Assembly (NCBI GenBank): GCA_035235625.1
Contig: CP141149.1
Span: 32,481,753 to 32,545,752, forward strand
DNA length: 64,000 nt
Reading direction: 5' to 3'
DNA from: Saururus chinensis
Taxonomy: Eukaryota > Streptophyta > Magnoliopsida > Piperales > Saururaceae
In this document: positions 37,151-49,112 of the stretch, piece by piece
Layout: each line of letters begins with the position of its first letter
Numbering within the stretch: position 1 is the first letter of the stretch
Program-made: the position numbers and the translations under genes
Notes under the pieces: model-generated
Databases searched by the model: none
Seen by the model: only the letters and a program-made list of their open reading frames with translations
What the model was told of the DNA's origin: nothing

Positions 37151-40100
37151 AAATTTAAATCATAAATGAGTAAACAACAGCTGCAATCTCTTCCTAATCC
37201 TACTCTGTTAAAGCGAAACGAGTGGCACGGTAACTGCGATGGAAGAGAGTTAAAGAAAAAGGTGAAAGCGATAGAGTCTTTGCTCTGGTTGTTACTTACT
37301 GCGGACAGTGTCTACTACCATAGTAGACTGCTCGAGGCGTCTCCTTCACTGCCTCTGCCTGACTGCTGCTCGAGTCCGGCCTGGTCTCGTTACCGTCCTT
37401 TCCTCCCAACTTGTTGCAGTTTCCTGTTTCTCCCTCGTCCGAAAACCGAGACCAGATTGGAGCATTGGTATGGCCAGCTAGGGTTTCCCTCAGCGGGGGG
37501 GCCGAAAATGGGGAGGAGAATGGCTTCTTCGACAGCCATGGCTTGATGGTAGTTTGGAGCGATTCGGTGCTCTGCACATGCGTGAGTCTTTCTTCGTGCT
37601 CCTTATACTCTATAACCTTTTTTTTTCCTTTGCTTTTTTTCTTTTTACTATGAGCAAGGCTTGAATGTTTCCCGTTTCTGCATTCCTGTATTGCGAAGAG
37701 AATTTCATCTCCGTTTTTGCAAATTTGTATTTAGAAACGATGAGTAAATTGCGTTTCAAAGTTATCTTCCCCTTCATCAAGGCAGATTTCTGACTAAATC
37801 GTTGCTGCATTTGCATTTTCCTTGCTCAGAATTTTTACCAGATCTGCTGCCTAAAGTGTTGCTGCAGTGGAGGGCATGATTTTACCATTGGGGTAAATTT
37901 TCAAACCCTAAAATGATTTTTTAAACATGCTCGCCATGTCCGTATAGTTCAGAAAAAAAACCACTATTCTCATCTATAAAATCAACAGACAAACTCATCT
38001 TTTCTACTGCAATCAGATCATAGATCGTAATACCCAGGCAAATGATGATGTCACTGAGCCCCATCGGGTCATCTTCAGGTGATGTCCTACTATATCTCAG
38101 CTCTATTAGATATATCTGGCACTTTGATTTTTCCCGAATTTCTATCTCTCCAAAAAAGATCACATATCTCAAATGAGAATCCGGTCTTTAATCTGCAAAA
38201 CTCTATAAACACTTCTGTAATTTCTACGTTAAAATCGGGTTACTTTTACAATTAAATAGTTACTCATTTGGGGCTTTTCTAGTGTCTCTGTTCTTCTGTA
38301 TACTACAATATGGATGCTAATGTGGGAGGGGGGAGAGGAGAGGGACGAGCCTTTTATCCACACCCCACCCTCGAGGGCCAGGGCTCAGACATTCTGCGTC
38401 TGGTTCTCTGACGATTTTTATGGCCGTCTCGAGCCACTCTTCCAAGAGGATGAGACAAAAACCCGTCCATTTTCTTTTCCCACTTTCCTCCTTTTCTCGC
38501 GCCTTGGGACATGGATTTCCATCCCAAAACGATACAGTATATTAATTATCTGTTTTGGGGACCACCCGCCCTATGGTCTGTGTCGGAATTAAAGTCGAAA
38601 ATCATTAAACATTACCAACAGCTCAAGATGTCGTCCAGGTTTGCTTATTTGACCACCACCACCTTTTGCCCTGTCTCGACTGTTCAGCATGTGGTCACAG
38701 CCAATTGATTTCTCAGTTTACTGGACATGAGAAAGATGGTCGACCGTATATTATGTTTTTTCCCTTCCTCGATCAGAGTTAGAGGTACAGTTTTACTACT
38801 TCCAGTGCACACCCCCCCCCCCAATGCTCCATGCAAAATAATAAGAAAATGATATTTATCTTAACAAAAACTTTCAAATGAGTTTTTGTAAGTTAGAACA
38901 AGTGAGCCTAACTGAACTTTGCGTGGGTGTGAGACTATGGACGGAGCTTGGGGCGCTAGAGGGAGCCATGGACCCCATGAAAATTCCTATTATGCCATGA
39001 AGTACCAATGGTTCTTTCTCCTTGCTGCAACAAGGTGCCCCCCTTGTGGTCTTTTCCTTGCTCCGTGCCTGTGTGAGACCCACATGTTTTGTTCAGCTAA
39101 AACTTAATTAAGAATTTATTTTGAGTAAATTTGTTGGGTGAATATCACTATACAAATAAGGAAATGCGGTTCTTTTTGCTATTGTGGCGTTTCCAATGAG
39201 TCTAATTTATGCAATACGTCTAAGTAAATTGAAAAGATGACAGAATACTCACTGCTGTACACGATTATACCTCTTTCGTTATCCACCTTTGGCGTGGCTG
39301 ATTACTATTCGCTCTTCATCTTCTCTGCCTACCATAGACGGTAGAGCAAATGGTTATTGAAAACATCTTAGGTGATGTAAGAAGCGGTGCAATTAAGCGG
39401 TTTGATAGCAGCACTATTCGAATGATATTTGTATTTGGCGATGTGATAAAAAAAGATTTGTTATTTCTATATCATACGTATCTCATTGAAAGGGTAAATG
39501 GATATTTCTATATCATACGTATCTTTTTGAAGGGGTGATATGAAGAGTTTATAGTGGGCTGAATATATTCGAAAATTGATCTGTCCCACGTTCTCTCCTG
39601 GTTTTTCTGTATCTTTCTTTGAGAAGCTAATATATTTTCTTGATCATTTTCATAAAATCATTGGGATCAAAACGAAAAGTGGTACATGCTGGATTTAAGA
39701 GCCCCTTTTTGCGGTGCCTGACTTTAGAGCTTGCTTTTCCCGCAGTACTATCACTTTAATTATGCAAATATTTCCGTCGCTTTCCACGGATTTCCTGCAA
39801 TTAAGATCTTCACTCAGGACAAAAGTCTTGTTACAGAATTCTTATAATTACAACCTTTATCAATAACGAATATATTCTGTCTTACCGCTGTTTTTTTTAT
39901 ATCTAGCAGATCAGCATGAAGAGTGGACTCGTAACATGGAGTTGGTTGTGTTTACACCCTGCGCTTCTTCCGATAATACCTCCCTGGAGAGGATGACATC
40001 GTTCATTGGGTGTAGGGAGAAGAGAAGCGGATCGTTTGATGGAAATCCTTTGTCCATCTTGTACTCCTTAACTTCAGCGGATTTGGTTGGGCGGTTTTAG

Positions 40101-40649
40101 TCTTTTAAGATGGGGTGATATTGGCTGGACGGCTCAATCTCTAGTTTCGTTTGTTTTTTCCATTTATTTCCAGATAGGCCCTGTCTCTTAGCGTTCTGTC
40201 ATCACTTGATTTTGATTTTTCGTATTTTGATCTTGATTTTTAGAGATCCATTAATGATGGTTTTTTGTTTAAAAATCAGACTTAGGTGGCTAAATTATAC
40301 TGTAAATTGATTAATATCTTTCTCGAACAGCTTGCTGAGGGTTAAAAGTGAAAGCTTACTGAGGGTGAAACGTGAAACTGATGGACAGAAGTTTGTCTTA
40401 TGCGTGCGTGACTTATCTTAATACTAACTCTTGTCATGTTGTGGCAGTGTTTAATTTGCCAAAAAAACTGTTATTACCGGTGTTTAGCTCTACTGGTCTT
40501 CAACACATTATAGGTCTACAAATTGGCATGGCCATTAGAGAGAACCCCAGCGAACGATTCCCATGTCAACCAAAAGGGATTTAAAATCATTTTTCTCAGT
40601 GTTTCTGCTTCATTTCGAGCGAGTTAGTCCATTTTGGATAATACATATT

Positions 40650-40800
40650 TCCTTTGTTTTATATTAATAGTTCTATTTGACAAAAGAAATTGATTCTATA
40701 TTAATAGGTTTATTTTATTAAATTTAAGTAACTGGGTACTTAAAAAGATTATTTTAATAAAAAATTTATTTATTAATATATAAAAGAGAGATTATAACAT
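40650..40800. mobile_element. Degraded MITE-like copy
   Basis: tcctttgttttatattaatagttctatttgac to the AT-rich 3' side, with the internal taagtaactgggtacttaaaaa shared with other copies of the dispersed family. Confidence 0.5.
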
Positions 40801-40870
40801 TTTATTTGGGGGCCATGCCTTCCGTGAAAGGTGTTTTGAAGACCTACATACTCACGGCAAAAGAGGATAC

Positions 40871-41025
40871 AACAACAGTCATCGCTACTTGTAAGTAGCC
40901 CAATGAGACAACAACCGTCATCGCTACTTGTGAGTAGCCTAACTGGCTGCCCAGCAAAAGCCCAACTGGTTGCTCAGCAAAATCTTCCTGATGACTCAGC
41001 CCTTAGACTTGTAATTGGAGAAAAT
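40871..41025. repeat. Two short nested tandem duplications
   Basis: Two 39-bp units (aacaacagtcatcgctacttg...) are followed directly by two 23-bp units (aactggctgcccagcaaaag...). Confidence 0.8.
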
Positions 41026-41904
41026 CTTAGATATGGATAAGGTACCAATATGACAGTGCTTATTACTAATTAAAAAATAACTTATTTATACTTTTTTTAG
41101 TTTGACTCTTTAAAAATAATTAATTTAATAAGAAATATGGTAGTATATTAGATCTTAATTGGTGATAAGCATGTTACGTTGGTACCTTATAATATACTTC
41201 TTGTATGAATGTGACATTTGCATTTGGTCATAGTTATACCGTATACTTTTAGCTGAACTTCACATTACATAGGATCAAGTAGCTGATTCACCTAAAATTA
41301 ATCACTGGCCAAATTTTACAATCTTGGTTATGCAACGAATAGGTAATTTATAACCTTCGCTAGAACTCCATTTGAAGAGGGCCATGCCCCATATTGGCTT
41401 TACTATGATCCATCCTGTTGTAGCAACTCGTGCTCAGGCTTAGCCGTGATGAAGCCGGATCCTGTTCCAGGCCCATTGATTGCCTCATCAACAGTTTCCG
41501 CACCTGTTTAACTTGCTTGGACATAACAGGTCTCAGCCTTCTCAGTTCTCAGTTCTCAGTTCTCACGGGATTAATTCTAATTCTAATGGATTTGACGACA
41601 AAAATGCCAGTTCAAACGCCCTTCTTTCCATGCCTAATGCCTTGATGTGCCTTCAGCTCGTGGCACAAGAAAAGCTTGGTAAAGGTTAAGAGGTCTCATC
41701 AAGTTCGTACTTGATTTGACAGACATTTCACAGCACGGGAAGACACATATTTGGTCGGGCGTGCAAGTTCATGCAAAAACTATGAAGCTTTCAACCGTTT
41801 TGATTAATTTTGTGTATCATGAAATATAATTGATTGAAAGAATTCTTTTTGACAACTATTTTGTTTCACATGAAGCGGATATTTGGATGCTCATTAGTAA
41901 TTAA

Positions 41905-42087
41905 ATATAAGCTCAAGCTCATATATATTTGCATGAGTTCGGGCTTTATGGGCCGTCAGATGTAAATTCGACAGCTCATAATTTTTATGAGTTTAAACCC
42001 ATAAATATTATAAGCCGCTGGATATACATTATACGGCCCATAAAACCCGAGCTCACGTAGGTATATATAAGCTCGGGCTCATATAAA
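41905..42087. repeat. 180-bp imperfect palindrome (foldback)
   Basis: The left arm (ataagctcaagctcatatata...tttatgggccgt) pairs with the complement of 42032-42085, and the middle pairs around gtttaaac near 41994. It would form one long hairpin. Confidence 0.8.
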
Positions 42088-43145
<1,058 letters not shown>

Positions 43146-43500
43146 TCACAAGTATATAACACACTCTCAATAGTAATCTTTTAAATTTTTATATATATTT
43201 AAATTTGCGTATTTTTAACACCCTTAAAAACCTTCCAACAAGCTCTATTAAATGAGACATGCTACCAAATGCAAATTGAACTTCTTCAATATCATTGTCT
43301 TCGTCGACTTATAACATAATATTTAGCTTATAATATTTAAATTCACAATTACACTTATAGCATAGTAGTTAGTTTATAATATTTAAATTCACAATTACCT
43401 ATTACAAGCGTATATAGGACTTTTGTGATAACTAATGATCAAACAATACTCTAACTATAGAATACAAAAGAGACATTAGTTCAATACATATTTTATTTTT
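43146..43500. repeat. Further diverged copy of the same AT-rich family
   Basis: Contains tataacacactctcaatagtaatctttt and caagctctattaaatgagacat, both recurring at 59.9-60.1 kb; then two copies of atagcataatatttagcttataatatttaaattcacaatta. Confidence 0.6.
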
Positions 43501-43834
43501 AATTTATTTTATTTAATATATTTACACATAATACATGTACATTTTCTCTAGTACTACTAAAATCAAAAAGTTCCTTCACATAGAATCCTCTTGAAGAAAG
43601 AGAAATTACTTTTTGAGTCAAATAATTAACATAATTAGTTTAATGCTCATTTAAGAGGCTTTCAAAGCCATTTTTCGGTGCGTGAAAGTGTCATCCAATC
43701 TATCATCAAGGTTTGTTTAGATTGGTGAAAACGGGGAGAAAGTAAACAAGATAGAGAAAGTGAATATAGGTAAAAAAAAATTACGAGATTCTTAAATATT
43801 TTTTACTATTTGGTCATACAAATATTGTTAAAGA

Positions 43835-44240
43835 AAATTGACAGTGACAATGGTAGTAGCAGCGGTGGTAGTAGTGGTAGTGGTTGTGGCGGCGGCGGTT
43901 ATAGTGGTGGTAACGGCGGCGACGGTAGTAGCGGCAACAGCGACAGTGGTGACGGTAGCGGCGGTAGTGATGGTGATGGCTGTGGCAGTAGCAATAATGG
44001 TAGTGGTGGTAGCAATGATAGTGATAGTGGCAGCGGCATTGGTAGTAGCAGCGGCATTGGTAGCGGCAGAGGCAGTAGTGGCAATAGTAGTAGTGATGGC
44101 GATAATGGTGGTAGTTGTGGCAGAAGTGGTAACAGAGATGGTGGTAGTGACGATGACATCAATAGTGGCGATAGTAGCGGTGACGGTGGTGGTAGAGACG
44201 GCGATGATAGTAGTGGTAGTCGTAATAGTAATAAGACATA
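43835..44240 (+). repeat. Degenerate GGY/AGY triplet repeat, open in several frames
   Basis: About 400 bp of ggtagtagtggtagcggc-like triplets. One frame gives a 143-codon Gly/Ser protein, another Val/Ala, and the minus strand Leu/Pro/Ser, as expected of a simple repeat. The peptide has no signal, no domain and no conserved flank, and AT-rich DNA adjoins on both sides. I treat it as repeat DNA. Confidence 0.8.
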
Positions 44241-45207
44241 AATGTTTAGTACAATAATTTTTTTTTAAAATTTATTAGTTAATAAATAAAAAAAATTTGG
44301 GCTAAATTTTAATTATTTTTTTTTATTTTTTATTATAATTTATCTTTCCCCCTTATGAAAACTGAAAAATTTTTAAAAAAATTATTCCCTTTACTTTTCA
44401 CCAATTCAAGGGTTTTCATTAACACAGCTGCACGAAGAAATTAGAAGGTGGTGTACAAAATAGACTATTTTTCTCATTTCAAAAAAAAGGAAACCCGACT
44501 TTTTTTTCCCTTAAAAGTGGACAGAAACCTACTTGAGCGTTGTTTGGATTGGGAAAGCGACATGTATTCAAGAATGATGCTTAAGAACTAGGTACAATGT
44601 TCATCTTAGCAGGCTTTTTTGCTGAATAATATGGCACTGCCGGTCTAATGTGTGCGGTCAATTTATTTCTGATAAGATTTCTAAAGCAGAATAAAAACAA
44701 AAGCTAACAAAAAAGCAGAAGCATCTCTATTCACAGAGGAGTTACGAATTCATGCACAAAATATAAAAGGGTCATTCAACATTAGCCGAAGTAGGTGCAT
44801 TAGACATTCGAGGGTTAAGACTCCCTGTAAAACTATACAATGATAATGTTTATTCATGTGTTTGATAGTTACCATCAAAAGCCAGTGATATATAGTTTAA
44901 TTATTTGCCACTATTCGATTTAACGAGCAACATCTATGATAGAGATGTCAGAACAGAGATTGAAGAGTAACATAACCTAAGACTCATATTTATTTCATAT
45001 CATATAAACATCCGAGACAAATGACAAAAGCAGGTAGAACAGAACGACTAGATAATTCATTCCAATAAGAAGTGTTTTTTTTCACATAGCCAATAAGATG
45101 ACTAATTGAAAAGGCTTTATTCCAACGTACGACACGATGATGACACCAACGATACGACTCCCCTGGAAGAACACGACCTGGCTGCACCAGGACTCAAAGA
45201 ACAGCCA
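44241..45207 (-). other. AT-rich DNA, including the likely 3' UTR of the AdoMet decarboxylase gene
   Basis: The decarboxylase stop is at 45208-45210. Downstream on the minus strand, aataaa-type signals occur near 44989 and 44848-44853, so the UTR probably ends between 44.8 and 45.0 kb. No separate gene is seen. Confidence 0.5.
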
Positions 45208-46374
45208 TCATTCGACGCCCGCCACCACAACAAGCTCTTTGTCGCCGGCCACCCCCAACTCTGATTCCGCCTTGAACTCCGCTAAGCAGGAGTTGAATGC
45301 ACACTTCTGGGCAGGAGCAGCCCTCTTCATCCCATCTCTGGAGAAGCACTGATAGACCAGGACCCCGCCCCCAGGTAGCCCCTGGGTTGTCACGGACTTG
45401 CATGCGTAGCCCTCCACTACAAGGTCAAGGCCCTTGGCCCAGGCGCCGGCGCACTTGTCCCCGCCGAAGTAGGTGACTGCCAGAGAGAACCGGGCCGGCT
45501 CGAAGCACTTGATCACGCGCTTCACCAGGCCCTTGTACTCGATCGAACCGGGCTCGAAGCCCATCGCCTCGTAGCTCGCGTAGCTGAACCCGTCTTCCGG
45601 GGTCACGTGGATAGTAGAGTAGGCCGGTCCACTGATCGCGTTCATTGAATATCCGCAGGGTTCGAACTCGTAGTCGCAGATCTCGTAGCCGGGGAGGATG
45701 CCCGGGATCCCCGAGGACAGGGTCATCCCCTTGGTTCGCCCGGGCTTGCTGTAGAACACCGAGGCCCGGTCGCGGCTCAGGCCCGTCATGCACATCTCCA
45801 GGGTTACGGAGCCGGGCTGCGACTCCGCATTGACTGCAGCCGCCGCGTAGACGTGCCACTTCTTGTTGGCTTCAGCCGGGTCGCCAATTACATAGGCCGA
45901 GCCAACCAGGCCGAGCCCAGCGAAGGAGGTGTTGAAGGCCGCGACCTCCTCGGTGAAGCTGCGGTGGGGAGCGGGCTGCGCCGCCGGGAAGATGAAGCTG
46001 CCACGTGAGTACATCACTGCGGAGACGGAGAGGGAGAGCTCGGCCGAGAGGCGGAGGATGGTTGGGATGGAGTCGAGGAGCTTGGTGGTCCCGCAAGTCT
46101 TGAGGATGATCTTGTAGGGGTAGACGAACAAGCTCGACTCGGAGAGGACGTACGAGTCGAAGTCTTCGTTGCACAGGTGGGAGACAATAGTGCAGCGGGC
46201 GGCGTCGACAATGGAGTCGAGCTGGTCGCGGGTGAGGACACGGAGGCCCACGCCTTGCGGGTCGACGAATGGCGGCGCTTCGAAGAAGGAGATCTCCAGC
46301 CGTTTCTCAAAGCCCTCGAAACCGATTGCAGAGGTGGGGGGTGGGTTATCGGCCTCAGTGTGAGGTATACCCAT
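45208..46374 (-). CDS. SAMDC: S-adenosylmethionine decarboxylase proenzyme
   Basis: One uninterrupted frame of 388 codons, as in most plant genes of this family. The enzyme decarboxylates AdoMet to supply aminopropyl groups for spermidine and spermine synthesis in the cytosol. It is made as a proenzyme that cuts itself between Glu79 and Ser80 in YVLSESSLF, turning the Ser into the pyruvoyl cofactor. Also visible are FEGFEKRLEI near the N-terminus, the catalytic Cys94 in LKTCGTT, and the plant-conserved ISGPAYSTIHVTPEDGFSYA. The start (ACCATGGG) has a strong context and matches the family N-terminus. Codons are GC-rich, unlike the AT-rich surroundings. Expression is probably held down by spermidine/spermine through the leader uORFs just upstream. 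The protein looks complete and functional. Confidence 0.97.
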   Translation of the reverse strand: MGIPHTEADNPPPTSAIGFEGFEKRLEISFFEAPPFVDPQGVGLRVLTRDQLDSIVDAARCTIVSHLCNEDFDSYVLSESSLFVYPYKIILKTCGTTKLLDSIPTILRLSAELSLSVSAVMYSRGSFIFPAAQPAPHRSFTEEVAAFNTSFAGLGLVGSAYVIGDPAEANKKWHVYAAAAVNAESQPGSVTLEMCMTGLSRDRASVFYSKPGRTKGMTLSSGIPGILPGYEICDYEFEPCGYSMNAISGPAYSTIHVTPEDGFSYASYEAMGFEPGSIEYKGLVKRVIKCFEPARFSLAVTYFGGDKCAGAWAKGLDLVVEGYACKSVTTQGLPGGGVLVYQCFSRDGMKRAAPAQKCAFNSCLAEFKAESELGVAGDKELVVVAGVE

Positions 46375-46574
46375 GGTCCCAATAAGAATTCAGCAAAAAG
46401 GAGACAATCCGGTTGCGAAGGCAGGAAATGCAGAATGAAAAGGAAGAACAGATGACCACTTGAGAAACTGAAGAACAGCTTGCCAGGGGGGTTTCGTTAT
46501 TTGAAAAAAAATCTAGACTGAGTTTAAAGAGAGCGACCCTACTCTACGGAAGAAGACATAGCAGATGGGGGATA

Positions 46575-46866
46575 TCAGGATGGCTTCCTCACGCACTGTG
46601 AAAGAAAACAGGAACAGAAGAAACATTGACAGTGAATTAGAGGCTAAACACTGAAAGAGATTAATAACATTCAAACAAATGGGGGAGGAAAAAACATGTA
46701 ATCTGTAATTACGATTGGATGAATTTCTTACGTTGGAGTAGGCAGCAGATCGGAATTTCTCGATTCCTCCGTTGGGTCGAATATCTTCGATGCTGTAGCC
46801 GAGAGGAGCTTCGTATTGTATGGAACTACTACTACTAGACTTCTTTTTGCCACCTTTAGACTCCAT
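46575..46866 (-). CDS. Conserved uORF of SAMDC (51 codons, split by an intron)
   Basis: The first segment 46732-46866 encodes MESKGGKKKSSSSS and later PLGYSIEDIRPNGGIEKF. An intron of 136 bp (46596-46731, GT-AG) then joins the last codons CVRKPS and a TGA at 46575. This is the small uORF known from plant AdoMet decarboxylase leaders, whose peptide stalls ribosomes when polyamines are high. It ends about 200 nt before the main start. Length and Lys/Ser-rich start fit the family. Confidence 0.95.
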
Positions 46867-46874
46867 TAGAACAT
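46866..46874 (-). CDS. Tiny uORF of SAMDC (ATG TTC TAA)
   Basis: A two-codon frame whose stop overlaps the start of the conserved uORF by one base (TAATG). In known plant genes this tiny uORF promotes use of the main frame at low polyamine by letting ribosomes bypass the small uORF start. Confidence 0.9.
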   Translation of the reverse strand: MF

Positions 46875-46882
46875 TCACGCTT

Positions 46883-47620
46883 CCTGTGGAACGAGGTAAA
46901 CAGATGGAAACTTCATACACTAGGGAGTAGAGGAATGCAACAGAAAGCATGAGTGATTGAAACAATATACGATCAGGTTCACTAATAAAAATGACAACAA
47001 ATTCTAACGCATAGAACCTTAAAAGAACCTCAACGGAACCCGCAAACAACTCCAAATCCGGAGCGAAAATAGTTGGAATGCAAAAACTATGAAACAAGGC
47101 AAAAATATTAGGATGGCTTTAAGCATGTAAAAATCATAGAATCATAAAAAATATTATAGAATGAGAATACACATATAGAGCACATTGGATCAAACCTCAA
47201 GTCCTTCAACCCGAACCCGAAAGAAAAAATTCACAAGGAGAGACGAAAACGACAAACATATATAGTATATTCACAGTGCGGATAATATCTGTTGGAACTA
47301 AACAAACGAAAGATTTTTGTATTCACAAAAAACCCACGTACAATAACGAAACAAAAGACACAATACCGTGAAACAACAACCATCTTCAAAAAAAATAAAT
47401 AGACAAACAAACAATCAGAACGAGGAGGAAAAGGATCTCACTCTTGAAACAATGGATTGCACCGATGAAGAGGTATGCAGAGATCCGACCTCGGGGAGCA
47501 AATTTGTGAACAAGGTCTTCTTGTGGCGATGCGATATACGATTATCGTTGCCGAGAAGGGAGGGGTCGAGGAGGCAATATTAAGCCTGAGGCAGCGAGCA
47601 CAGCCTGCGATGTGGGGATG
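46883..47620 (-). other. SAMDC 5' leader exon 1 and leader intron
   Basis: A good acceptor (CCACAG) lies just before the tiny uORF, giving an exon start at 46883. A candidate donor (AAGAGTGAGATCC) at 47441 gives a leader intron of about 560 bp. Exon 1 would run from about 47620 to 47442. Intron limits are inferred from splice-site sequence only. Confidence 0.6.
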
Positions 47621-47644
47621 AGGACGACTCCGACGCAGAAGAGT

Positions 47645-47654
47645 CCTTTTATAG
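47645..47654 (-). promoter_or_regulatory. TATA box of SAMDC
   Basis: The complement reads CTATAAAAGG, placing transcription start near 47620. Confidence 0.7.
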
Positions 47655-48630
47655 GGCCAAGTTAGGGCTTAGCGTTGCCCAACAAAAAAAACAAAACACA
47701 AAAAAAAGGTTACAGCCAGCTATAGAGGGAGACGAGTCTGACAGTAAGGGACGTGACAATGGCGTGGTTGGGCAAGTAGCCCCACGGGGCCGCCGGGCTT
47801 GGGATCCCCGTACATGTGGCCCCTTCTTTAAATCTAGATAAATCCCGGGAGGTTTTTTTGTTTCCATTTTCGTCCCTCCTGAGTCCGTCCACGCCAGCTG
47901 CCAGGCCTGGACGCATGTGTGGATTCCTCTCACGCATTATTCTATTTCATAAATTTGCACACTTCACGCATCTCTTGGAATGCTAATCCAGGTTTAGGCA
48001 TCCGAGCATCTTTGGGTGGTGGCGTTTGACTCGTGTTTATCCTTGGTCCAGCTACAGTGGCATTTTCGTCCCTTAAAAAGTAGACGCTGGCGCCTATGCG
48101 GCATTGTTCCGCGCGTCTCAAACATGTAATGAAGGGCGGCATTCACATGGATTCGATTCCGTCTGCCGTTTGCCCGGGTCGATCAGGCTTCAGCTCTCAC
48201 TGTCGATGAGTCAGTCCGGACTCGTTTGAACGAGCTCGCACCGTTTAACTGCGGCAGCCGGCAAGTGGTTCAGTAACATTTTATAATACAAACGGTGGTG
48301 GTTCAGCAAAAACATCAGTCATCAGAAATTCGAATCTAGAAGTGTTTTGCTTCAAAAATTAGTAATGTTAACTCCTAAAGTAATAGCACATTTTATGATA
48401 TTTTAAGATAAAATTCACTCTAATTATGTTCAATTTGTAATAAGAATATGCTACTCTGGTTGCAAATTGTGTGGAAGTAGTCCGCAAATGTGCTCCGCCC
48501 TCCTTGGAACTGGGAGGAGATAGTCAGTGACATTTCACCGACTCCTTGAGGTAGCCTTTTGCGGCGAGATTCGAGATGTAACGGATATATATGGTTATCT
48601 TGAGCCACTATTAACTTATAAATTTTATTT
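47655..48630. other. SAMDC promoter region and spacer
   Basis: 47.65-48.25 kb is GC-richer and probably regulatory. Beyond it is AT-rich without a gene; ORFs here lack any family signature. Confidence 0.4.
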
Positions 48631-48634
48631 TTTA

Positions 48635-49112
48635 AACTTTTTTTCTTGTATTAATAGTTTTATTTGATAAAAAATTTTATTCTGTATTAATAACTTTGTT
48701 TGGTTCAATTTAAGTGGTTGATACTTAAAAATTAAAGAGTATCATGAGCTTATTTTCCTTATCTTAGAAGTAGGTTTCACCATTCAATAAAATTTATTAT
48801 TTTTTTAAATATAACTATTGATATAAGATGGAGATAGTATAATGATTTGTTCGACATTTTTTTGGGGTAAGTGTTGTTGTACATCTTGTATTATGTTATG
48901 TTGTAAGTTTATACTCCATCTGTCTTAAATTAATAATTTCATTAAGTAAAAAAGTTTGTTTCATATTAATAGCTTAATTTTGTTTAATATAAGTAGTTAG
49001 GTACTTAAAAAAAAGTGTCATAAGCTTATTCTCTCCCCCTTAGGTGGATATTTTACTATTCTATAAAAACTATTGTTTTTTTAATAATAGTTATTAATAT
49101 AAGACAAGAGGA
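48635..49112. mobile_element. Two MITE-like copies in tandem
   Basis: 48640-48840 and 48910-49110 share ttaatagttttatttgataaaa, aagtagttaggtacttaaaaa, agtgtcataagcttatt and tattaatataaga, with (complement) ctcc-tctgtctta ends as in Stowaway-type MITEs. Both have the same orientation. Confidence 0.65.

Larger units (their letters stand above)
37166..41690 (+). other. Candidate unrecognised multi-exon transcript
   Basis: 37.17-37.58 kb is CT-rich and GC-richer than its surroundings, contains small ATG frames and ends at a good donor (gcgtgagtc near 37580) followed by a T-rich intron-like run. A strong acceptor (ttttttttatatctagcag) at 39910 precedes a 50-odd-codon frame starting MELVVFTPCASSD near 39938. 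A further open stretch at 41480-41689 has protein-like composition and ends LQLVAQEKLGKG. I recognise none of these, and the pieces may be unrelated or non-coding. Gene-like patches at 38310-38700 may also belong. Confidence 0.22.

Noticed and set aside
43810..44241. 143-codon Gly/Ser-rich ORF as a cell-wall or silk-like protein
   Set aside because: Triplet-repeat DNA open in several frames on both strands, with no signal peptide and AT-rich flanks.
45425..46382. Long ORFs in other frames over SAMDC (for example 45425-45859 and 46014-46382)
   Set aside because: Arg/Pro/Ser-rich shadows caused by the GC-rich coding sequence; only the 388-codon frame has the enzyme motifs.
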